Source: Massilia timonae CCUG 45783
Lineage (GTDB): Bacteria; Pseudomonadota; Gammaproteobacteria; Burkholderiales; Burkholderiaceae_D
Reading direction: 5' to 3'
Length of the DNA stretch: 64,000 nt
Assembly (NCBI RefSeq): GCF_000315425.1
Contig: NZ_JH992923.1
Coordinates: 248,365-312,364, forward strand
The notes under the pieces are model-generated. The model ran no database searches, was not told where the DNA came from, and saw only the letters and a list, made by a program, of their open reading frames with translations. Of the stretch, positions 57,255 through 64,000 are shown piece after piece (the stretch's first letter is position 1; each line of letters opens with the position of its first letter). The position numbers and the translations under genes are program-made.

Positions 57255-59111
57255 ATGGCCTTCAAGCCCCTGAGCGCGTTGCGGCGCGGGTTCGTGTTCC
57301 TGTGGACCGCGCTCGACGTGACCCGCCGCACCTTCTTCAACCTGCTGTTCCTGCTGATCCTCGTCCTGATCGTCGCGATGTTCTTCGGCGGCGGCGTCAA
57401 GCCGCTGTCGGAAAAGACCGCGCTGGTGGTCGAGGTGAAGGGCGACCTGGTCGAGCAGTACGAGACCACCTTGCGCGACACGGTGCTCGACAACGTGGGC
57501 GGCGACAGCAAGCGCACCGTGCGCCTGCGCGACGTGACCCAGGTGCTCGACAACGCCGCGCGCGACCCCAACATCACCAGCGTGGTGCTGCTGCTGGACG
57601 AGATGAACGGCGGCGGCATGGCCATGCTGCGCGAGTTCGGCGCCGCGGTGGACCGCGTCAAGAAGGCCGGCAAGACGGTCGTGGCCTGGAGCGGCCAGTA
57701 CGACCAGAAGCGCTACCTGGTCGCCTCGCACGCCAACGAAGTCTACGTCCACCCGATGGGCATGGTGCTGATCGAGGGCTTCGGCGGGCGCCGCAACTAC
57801 TACCGCGACGCGCTCGACAAGGTCGGCGTGACGGTCAACCTGGTCAAGGTCGGCACCTACAAGAGCGCGGCCGAGCCGTATATCGCCAACGGCCCGTCGG
57901 ACGCCGCGCGCGAGGCCGACGCCTACCTGTACAACGCGATGTGGGCCGGCTACACCGGCCTGGTCGAAAAGAACCGAAAGCTGCCCGACGGAGCGCTGGC
58001 CAGCATGATCGACACGCTGCCCGAGCGCATGGAAGCGGCCGGCGGCAGCGCCGCCAGGGTCGCCCTGCAGGCCAAGCTGGTCGACGGCCTCAAGACCCGC
58101 GACGAGTTGCGCGCGCTGATGGTCAAGCGCGGCGTCTACGAAGAAGACATCAAGTCGTTCCGCCAGATCAGCTTCCATGAATACCTGGCGCGCCATCCGC
58201 AGAAAGCCTTCGGCGACGCGGTCGGCGTGATCGTTGCCTCCGGCACCATCACCGACGGCGCCGGCGGTCCCGGCGTGATCGGCGGTCGCGCCACGGCCAA
58301 CCTGATCCGCCAGGCGCGCGAAGACGATTCGATCAAGGCCCTGGTGCTGCGCGTCGATTCGCCCGGCGGCAGCGCCTATGGTTCCGAGTTGATCCGGCGC
58401 GAGCTGGAACTGACGCGCGCCGCCGGCAAGCCGGTGGTGGTGTCGATGGGCAGCGTGGCGGCGTCGGGCGGCTACTGGATCTCGATGGCGTCCGACGAAG
58501 TCATCGCCGACCCGGCCACCATCACCGGCTCGATCGGCGTGTTCGCGCTGCTGCCGACCGCCGACAAGGTGGCCGACAAGCTGGGCGTGCGCACCGAGGG
58601 CGTGACCACCACCTGGCTGGCCGACGCCTACAATCCGCTGCGTCCGCTCGATCCGCGTTTCGAGAAGCTGGTCCAGCAGAGCATCAACAACGTGTATGCC
58701 GACTTCACCAGCAAGGCGGCGGCGGCGCGCAAGACCACGCAGGCGAAAATCGACGAAGTGGGGCAGGGCCGCGTCTGGACCGGCGCCCAGGCCAAGGAGC
58801 GCGGCCTGGTCGACCGCCTGGGCAGCTACAACGACGCCCTGGCCTCGGCCGCCGGCCGCGCCAAGCTGGCCAAGGATTACCGCGTGGTCTACGTCGAGCG
58901 TCCGGTCACGCGCGTGGAGCGCTTCCTGCAGATGGCCGGCGCCTCGGCGGCGCAGGCGATGACGATCCAGGTCAAGCTGGGCCTGGTCGAACAGGCGATT
59001 CCGGCGGGCCCGGTCGGCCAGGTGGCGCAAGACATGGCCTTCCTGTCTGAACTGACTCAGGAGCGCAAGCCGTTCGCGGCGGTGGCCCATTGCTTCTGCG
59101 GCAATTGGTGA
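57255..59111 (+). CDS. sppA: Signal peptide peptidase SppA, 67 kDa type
   Basis: A 618-residue inner-membrane serine protease that degrades cleaved signal peptides. The start has GGAG six bases upstream. After one N-terminal membrane helix (about 28-44) it contains two SppA repeats. The catalytic dyad is visible: Lys203 in KVGTYKSAAEPY and Ser404 in SMGSVAASGGYWISMAS, matching the E. coli Lys209/Ser409 arrangement. LRVDSPGGSAYGSELI is conserved. It follows the symporter gene and is closed by a terminator. Confidence 0.97.
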   Translation: MAFKPLSALRRGFVFLWTALDVTRRTFFNLLFLLILVLIVAMFFGGGVKPLSEKTALVVEVKGDLVEQYETTLRDTVLDNVGGDSKRTVRLRDVTQVLDNAARDPNITSVVLLLDEMNGGGMAMLREFGAAVDRVKKAGKTVVAWSGQYDQKRYLVASHANEVYVHPMGMVLIEGFGGRRNYYRDALDKVGVTVNLVKVGTYKSAAEPYIANGPSDAAREADAYLYNAMWAGYTGLVEKNRKLPDGALASMIDTLPERMEAAGGSAARVALQAKLVDGLKTRDELRALMVKRGVYEEDIKSFRQISFHEYLARHPQKAFGDAVGVIVASGTITDGAGGPGVIGGRATANLIRQAREDDSIKALVLRVDSPGGSAYGSELIRRELELTRAAGKPVVVSMGSVAASGGYWISMASDEVIADPATITGSIGVFALLPTADKVADKLGVRTEGVTTTWLADAYNPLRPLDPRFEKLVQQSINNVYADFTSKAAAARKTTQAKIDEVGQGRVWTGAQAKERGLVDRLGSYNDALASAAGRAKLAKDYRVVYVERPVTRVERFLQMAGASAAQAMTIQVKLGLVEQAIPAGPVGQVAQDMAFLSELTQERKPFAAVAHCFCGNW

Positions 59112-59156
59112 GCAATCTTGTAAGCAGTTTGTAACTGATTAATACAGTGTTTTGGC

Positions 59157-59186
59157 GGGCGCGAGCGGAATCTCGCGCCCGTTTTT
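59157..59186 (+). terminator. Rho-independent terminator after sppA
   Basis: A perfect 9-base stem (GGGCGCGAG with CTCGCGCCC) around a 6-base loop is followed by GTTTTTCG. It lies about 45 bases past sppA and isolates it from the mdt operon. In the rest of the gap (59187-59361) there is a small inverted repeat, TCGCCT-N6-AGGCGA (59195-59212), and a direct repeat CATTGTGA at 59283 and 59312. Confidence 0.9.
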
Positions 59187-59361
59187 CGTTTACGTCGCCT
59201 AAATAGAGGCGAACTGTGTAAATCGGCGTTAAGGCGGGTGGAAACGCACGGTTTCAGTGGAAGAGCAGTGTACGTTACGAAACATTGTGAGTGAAACGGC
59301 CATGCTAAAGTCATTGTGACCCGTATTGCGCAAGTATCAAATCTATAGAACAAGGACAAGC

Positions 59362-60699
59362 ATGGACCAGCATCTCCCGCCCCATCCAATCACCGACCGT
59401 CCCGCCCGCACCCGGCGCGCCCGCCTCATCGGCGGGGTGATCGCCGTGCTGTCGATGGTGGCGCTGGGCGGCCTCGCCTGGTGGCTTACCCACCAGCCGG
59501 CGGGCGGCCCCGGTGGCGCGGGTGGGCCGGGGATGGCGGCCGGCGGCCCCGGCGGCCCGGGCGGCGGGCGCGGTCCGGGTGGACGGGGCGGCCCGGCCAC
59601 CACGGTGGGCGTGGCGACCGCCCAGCAGGCCGACCTGCCGGTGACCCTGGACGCGCTCGGCACCGTGGTCGCCGCGGCGACCGCCACCGTGCGTCCGCAG
59701 GTCTCGGGCGTGGTCCAGAAGATCCATTTCACCGAGGGCCAGCTGGTCAAGCAGGGCCAGGTGCTGGCGACGATCGATCCGCGCCCGTTCGAGATGGCCT
59801 TGCTGCAGGCGCGCGGCCAGCGCCAGCGCGACGAAGCCCAGTTGGAGAGCGCGCGCCTGATGCTGTCGCGCTACCGCACCCTGCTCGAGCAGGATTCGAT
59901 CGCGCGCCAGGAAGTCGATACCCAGGCCGCGCTGGTCAAGCAGCTCGAAGGCACGGTGATGACCGACAAGGCGTCCGAAGGCACGGCCCAGCTGAACCTG
60001 GATTATGCGACGGTGCGCGCCCCGATCAGCGGCCGCGTCGGCCTGCGCACGGTCGACGTGGGCAACCTGGTCGGCAGCGGCGATGCGACCGGCATCGCCG
60101 TCATCACCCAGCTGTCGCCGATCGACGTCGAATTCGCCGTGCCGCAAGACCACCTGCCGACGCTGCAGGGACGCATCGCGCAGGACGCGAAGCTGCCGGC
60201 CACCGCGCTGGACCGCACCCGCACCGAGGCGCTGGCCACCGGCAGCTTCATCGCGCTCGACAACCAGGTCGACACCCAGACCGGCACCGTGCGCGCCAAG
60301 GCGCGCTTCGCCAATGGCGACAACAAGCTGTTCCCGAGCCAGTTCGTCAACCTGCGCCTGACCGTCGACACCCTGCGCGACGCGGTGGTGGTGCCGGTGA
60401 CGGCGCTGCGCCATGGCGCCAACGGCGACTTCGTGTATGTCCTGAATCCGGAAGCGCGCACCGTGGCGCTGCGCATCGTCCAGCGCGGCCAGGCGACCGT
60501 GGACAAGGTGCAGATCGCCAGCGGCCTGAAGGTGGGCGAGCAGGTGATCACCGAAGGCGCCGACCGCCTGCGTGACGGCGCCAGCGTGGTGTTGCCGGGC
60601 GATCGTCCGGCCGGCGCCGGCGCGCGCGGCCAGGGTCAGGGGCAGGGCCAGGGTCGTGGCCAGGGCGCAGGCCGTCCGGCCCAGGGAGCACAGCAATGA
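59362..60699 (+). CDS. mdtA: RND efflux periplasmic adaptor, MdtA-like
   Basis: A 445-residue membrane-fusion protein linking the RND pump to an outer-membrane channel. The start MDQHLPPHPITDRP has AAGGA six bases upstream. One membrane helix (about 22-40) is followed by a glycine/proline-rich linker (GGPGGAGGPGMAAGG), a barrel-sandwich domain (VRPQVSGVVQKIHFTEGQLV), an alpha-hairpin, and TVRAPISGRVGLRTVDVGNLV, the family lipoyl-half signature. The C-terminus is glycine/glutamine rich (GQGQGQGQGRGQG). A possible promoter, TTGTGA-17-TCAAAT (59314-59342), lies just upstream. First gene of mdtABC. Confidence 0.94.
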   Translation: MDQHLPPHPITDRPARTRRARLIGGVIAVLSMVALGGLAWWLTHQPAGGPGGAGGPGMAAGGPGGPGGGRGPGGRGGPATTVGVATAQQADLPVTLDALGTVVAAATATVRPQVSGVVQKIHFTEGQLVKQGQVLATIDPRPFEMALLQARGQRQRDEAQLESARLMLSRYRTLLEQDSIARQEVDTQAALVKQLEGTVMTDKASEGTAQLNLDYATVRAPISGRVGLRTVDVGNLVGSGDATGIAVITQLSPIDVEFAVPQDHLPTLQGRIAQDAKLPATALDRTRTEALATGSFIALDNQVDTQTGTVRAKARFANGDNKLFPSQFVNLRLTVDTLRDAVVVPVTALRHGANGDFVYVLNPEARTVALRIVQRGQATVDKVQIASGLKVGEQVITEGADRLRDGASVVLPGDRPAGAGARGQGQGQGQGRGQGAGRPAQGAQQ

Positions 60700-60736
60700 T
60701 GTTGCGGCGCCGCGATGAACGCGCGGGGAGCATCCG

Positions 60737-63700
60737 ATGAGTCCTTCCACTCCCTTCATCAACCGCCCGGTCGCCACCGCCTTGCTGATGCTGGCGATCG
60801 TGCTGTCGGGCCTGGTCGGCTACCGCTTCCTGCCGCTGTCGGCGCTGCCGCAGGTGGACTTCCCGACCATCCAGGTGCAGACCCTGTACCCGGGCGCCAG
60901 TCCCGAGGTCATGGCGCGCACCGTCACCGCGCCGCTGGAGCGCCAGTTCGGCCAGATGGCCGGCCTGACCCGCATGAGTTCCACCAGCGCCGCCGGGGTC
61001 TCGATCGTCACCCTGCAGTTCGCGCTGGGCGAGACGCTCGACGTGGCCGAGCAGGAAGTGCAGGCCGCGATCAACGCCGGCGGCTCGCTGCTGCCGACCG
61101 ACCTGCCGGCGCCGCCGGTCTACGCCAAGGTCAACCCGGCCGACGCGCCGGTGCTGACCCTGGCCATCACCTCGGACACCCTGCCGCTGACCGAGGTGCA
61201 GAACCTGGTCAACACGCGCCTCGCGCTCAAGATCAGCCAGGTCTCGGGCGTGGGCCAGGTCTCGCTGTCGGGCGGCCAGCGGCCGGCGGTGCGGATCCAG
61301 GCCGATACCGAGGCGCTGGCGTCGTATGGCCTGGGGCTGGACACGCTGCGCACCGCGATCAGCGCCGCTAACGCCAACAGCGCCAAGGGCAGCTTCGACG
61401 GCCCGACCCGCTCGTATGCGATCAATGCCAACGACCAGCTGGTCACGGTGCCGGACTATCAAAACCTGATCGTCGCCTACCGCAACGGCGCCCCCGTCAA
61501 GCTGCTCGATGTGGCGAAGGTGGTCGACAGCGCCGAGAACGTGCGCCTGGGCGCCTGGGCCAATATGAAGCCGGCGATCATCCTCAACGTCCAGCGCCAG
61601 CCGGGCGCCAACGTGATCGCCACCGTCGACGCGATCAAGGCGCGCCTGCCCGAGCTGCAGGCCGGCCTGCCGACGGCGCTGCGCATGGACGTGCTGAGCG
61701 ACCGCACCACCGGCATCCGCGCCTCGGTCAAGCACGTGCAGATCGAGCTGCTGCTGGCCGTGGTGCTGGTAGTGCTGGTGATCTTCGCATTCCTGCACAG
61801 CCTGCGCGCGACCATCATCGCCAGTCTCGCCGTGCCGATCTCGCTGATCGGCAGCTTCGGCGTGATGTACCTGCTCGGCTACAGCCTCAACAACCTGTCG
61901 CTGATGGCGCTGACGATCGCCACCGGCTTCGTGGTCGACGATGCGATCGTCATGATCGAGAACATCGCGCGCTATATCGAGAAGGGCGAAAAACCGATGG
62001 CGGCCGCGATCAAGGGCGCCAGCCAGATCGGCTTCACCATCATCTCGCTGACCGTGTCCCTGATCGCGGTGCTGATCCCGCTGCTGTTCATGGGCGACGT
62101 GGTCGGCCGCCTGTTCCGCGAATTCGCCGTCACGCTGGCGATCACGATCCTGATCTCGGGCGTGGTGTCGCTGACGCTGGTGCCGATGATGTCGGCGCGC
62201 TGGCTGCGCAGCCACGAGGAAGAAAAGCCGAGCAGGTTCGCCATCCGGTTCCAGGCCTTCTTTGACCGCGTGATCGAGCGCTACGACGTGATGCTCGGCT
62301 GGGTCCTGAAGCGCCAGGGCCTGACCCTGCTGGTGGCGCTGGGCACCCTGGTCCTGACCGCCCTGATGTGGACGGTCATCCCGAAAGGCCTGTTCCCGAC
62401 CCAGGACACCGGCCAGCTGCAGGCGCGGGTGCAGGCGCGCCAATCGATCTCGTACACCGACATGGCGAAACTGCAGCAGGAAGCGGCGCGGCAAATCATG
62501 GCCGACCCCGAAGTCGCCTCGGTGGCGTCCTACGTGGGCGTCGACGCCGCCAACAACACGATGCTGCACACCGGCACCATGCTGATCAACCTGAAGGCCG
62601 ACCGCGGCGACCAGCTCGAGACCATGCAGCGCCTGCGCCAGCGCGTGGCCAATGTGGCGGGCCTGCAGCTGTTCCTGCAGCCGACCCAGGATCTGACCAT
62701 CGACGCCGAGAGCGGCCCGACCCAGTACCGGCTGTCGATCGAAGGCGCCGACGAGGACACCGTCAACGAGTGGGCGCGCCGGCTGACGCAGAAGATCGGC
62801 AGCCTGCCCGAGCTGCGCACGGCGATCACCGATGCCGGCGCGACCGGCGCCGCCGCCTTCATCGACATCGACCGCGACACCGCGTCGCGCCTGTCGATCA
62901 CGGCCGCCTCGATCGACGACGCGCTGTACAGCGCCTTCGGCCAGCGCATCGTGTCCACCATCTTCACCGAGACCAACCAGTACCGCGTGATCCTGGAGGC
63001 GCAGCAGGACGAGGCGATGTCGATCGCCGCGCTCGGCCGCCTGCAGCTGCGCACCGGTTCCGGCCAGCCGACGCCGCTGTCGGCGATCGCCACCATCAGC
63101 GAGCGCCAGGCGCCGCTGCAGGTGATCCACGTGGCCCAGTATCCGGCGGCGACGGTCGGCTTCGACACCGCCTCCGGCACGTCGCTGGGCCAGGCCGTGA
63201 GCGCGATCCGCGCCGCCGCCGAGGAGATCGGCATGCCGGCCTCGGTCAGCATGACCTTCCTCGGCGCCTCCGGCGCCTACGAGGCCTCGCTGTCGAACCA
63301 GCTGTGGCTGATCCTGGCCGCCGTCGTCTGCGTCTACATCGTGCTGGGTGTGCTCTACGAGAGCTACATCCACCCGCTGACCATCCTGTCGACCCTGCCG
63401 TCGGCCGGCGTCGGCGCGCTGCTGGCGTTGTGGGTCAGCGGCCAGGGCCTGGGCGTGATCGGCATCATCGGCATCATCCTCCTGATCGGCATCGTCAAGA
63501 AGAACGCCATCATGATGATCGACTTCGCGATCGAGGCCGAGCGCGAGGAGGGCAAGTCGCCGCTGGTGGCGATCAGGCAGGCCGCGCTGCTGCGCTTCCG
63601 CCCGATCCTGATGACGACGCTGGCGGCGTTGTTCGCGGCCATCCCGCTGATGCTCGGCACCGGCGAAGGCGCCGAGCTGCGCCGGCCGCTCGGCCTGGCC

Positions 63701-63832
63701 ATCTTCGGCGGCCTGATCCTGAGCCAGTTGCTGACCCTCTTCACCACCCCGGTGATCTACCTGGCCTTCGACCGCACCGCGCGGCGCTGGACCGGCAAGG
63801 CGCCGCACAAAACGGAAGGGGCGGGCGCATGA
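60737..63832 (+). CDS. mdtB: RND multidrug efflux permease, MdtB-like
   Basis: A 1031-residue RND pump subunit with 12 membrane helices and two large periplasmic loops. The N-terminus [20 protein letters not shown] and [20 protein letters not shown] are typical of HAE1-type pumps; helix 4 carries the proton-relay aspartates in [21 protein letters not shown]; and the second half has [21 protein letters not shown]. In E. coli MdtB and MdtC form a heterotrimer, and here too a second pump gene follows with a four-base overlap. Substrates cannot be read from sequence. Confidence 0.96.
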   Translation: MSPSTPFINRPVATALLMLAIVLSGLVGYRFLPLSALPQVDFPTIQVQTLYPGASPEVMARTVTAPLERQFGQMAGLTRMSSTSAAGVSIVTLQFALGETLDVAEQEVQAAINAGGSLLPTDLPAPPVYAKVNPADAPVLTLAITSDTLPLTEVQNLVNTRLALKISQVSGVGQVSLSGGQRPAVRIQADTEALASYGLGLDTLRTAISAANANSAKGSFDGPTRSYAINANDQLVTVPDYQNLIVAYRNGAPVKLLDVAKVVDSAENVRLGAWANMKPAIILNVQRQPGANVIATVDAIKARLPELQAGLPTALRMDVLSDRTTGIRASVKHVQIELLLAVVLVVLVIFAFLHSLRATIIASLAVPISLIGSFGVMYLLGYSLNNLSLMALTIATGFVVDDAIVMIENIARYIEKGEKPMAAAIKGASQIGFTIISLTVSLIAVLIPLLFMGDVVGRLFREFAVTLAITILISGVVSLTLVPMMSARWLRSHEEEKPSRFAIRFQAFFDRVIERYDVMLGWVLKRQGLTLLVALGTLVLTALMWTVIPKGLFPTQDTGQLQARVQARQSISYTDMAKLQQEAARQIMADPEVASVASYVGVDAANNTMLHTGTMLINLKADRGDQLETMQRLRQRVANVAGLQLFLQPTQDLTIDAESGPTQYRLSIEGADEDTVNEWARRLTQKIGSLPELRTAITDAGATGAAAFIDIDRDTASRLSITAASIDDALYSAFGQRIVSTIFTETNQYRVILEAQQDEAMSIAALGRLQLRTGSGQPTPLSAIATISERQAPLQVIHVAQYPAATVGFDTASGTSLGQAVSAIRAAAEEIGMPASVSMTFLGASGAYEASLSNQLWLILAAVVCVYIVLGVLYESYIHPLTILSTLPSAGVGALLALWVSGQGLGVIGIIGIILLIGIVKKNAIMMIDFAIEAEREEGKSPLVAIRQAALLRFRPILMTTLAALFAAIPLMLGTGEGAELRRPLGLAIFGGLILSQLLTLFTTPVIYLAFDRTARRWTGKAPHKTEGAGA

Positions 63833-64000
63833 ACCTGTCGCGCCCCTTCGTCGAGCGCCCGATCGCCACGGTCCTGCTGACGATCGGCCTGGCGCTGGCC
63901 GGCATCGGCGCCTATTTCGTGCTGCCGGTGGCGCCGCTGCCCCAGGTCGACTATCCGACCGTGTCGGTCTCGGCCTCGCTGCCGGGCGCCAGTCCGGAAA
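63829..64000 (+). CDS. mdtC: RND multidrug efflux permease, MdtC-like, N-terminal fragment
   Basis: The first 57 codons of a second RND pump gene that runs off the right edge. The start overlaps the mdtB stop (ATGA). The visible N-terminus, [20 protein letters not shown], followed by [20 protein letters not shown], is the first membrane helix and start of the porter domain, distinct from but homologous to MdtB. It completes the mdtABC order. Confidence 0.93.
   Translation, partial: MNLSRPFVERPIATVLLTIGLALAGIGAYFVLPVAPLPQVDYPTVSVSASLPGASPE

Noticed and set aside
60548..63808. Long minus-strand open frame opposite mdtB
   Set aside because: Low-complexity His/Gln/Arg-rich translation with no domain; mirrors the codon bias of the RND pump gene.

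Overview
The window is 64 kb of GC-rich (roughly two-thirds G+C by eye) chromosomal DNA. The gene order qor - tpiA - secG - tRNA-Leu - nuoABCDEFGHIJKLMN - DUF2818 - Nudix, together with a phasin, a dual-Mop ModE and many PAS/hybrid kinases, points to a betaproteobacterium of the Burkholderiales, most likely Oxalobacteraceae (Massilia-like). That assignment is inference from synteny and protein style; no 16S gene is present.

Layout. 1-2.4 kb: molybdate uptake (modABC, minus strand) divergent from its regulator modE, with a near-perfect ModE-type operator between them. 2.4-10.4 kb: a PAAR protein, an active/inactive pair of M16 peptidases, a DUF2807 protein, a Sel1-repeat protein, an SGNH-fold hydrolase lacking two catalytic residues, an SRPBCC protein and a MYG1-family protein. 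10.5-28.5 kb: quinone oxidoreductase, tpiA, secG, tRNA-Leu(GAG) with its own promoter and terminator, then the complete 14-gene complex I operon and DUF2818. 28.5-33.5 kb: a REPIN-like repeat, a Nudix hydrolase, a secreted HEXXH protein overlapping ispD, ispF, an MFS transporter, and on the minus strand a second orphan nuoA with a tiny membrane-protein gene. 33.8-38.2 kb: FMN reductase, a voltage-gated-type K+ channel with a C-terminal zinc ribbon, a free-standing N-terminal half of a TnsB/Mu-type transposase, a phasin and an acyltransferase.

38.2-53.4 kb is rich in signal transduction: a LytS-type kinase with a frameshifted LytTR regulator, two hybrid PAS kinases, a dCACHE-HAMP-PAS kinase and a stand-alone receiver protein, interspersed with an FHA membrane protein plus secreted trypsin-like protease pair, ribA, an unrecognised secreted protein and three small DUF-type genes. 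53.6-64 kb: a NYN-LOTUS protein with a histone-H1-like tail, a small secreted protein, a sodium:solute symporter, sppA, and an mdtABC-type RND efflux operon that runs off the right edge.

Most of the window is housekeeping and vertically inherited. I see no CRISPR array, no intact insertion sequence, no prophage and no obvious defence island. The best candidates for something unusual are the solitary transposase N-terminal protein with good translation signals and a repeat-derived tail (35.4-36.2 kb), the orphan NuoA2 with its small membrane partner (33.0-33.5 kb), the pseudo-SGNH hydrolase (7.4-8.7 kb), the NYN-LOTUS-tail protein (53.6-55.1 kb) and the frameshifted response regulator (38.3-39.0 kb).
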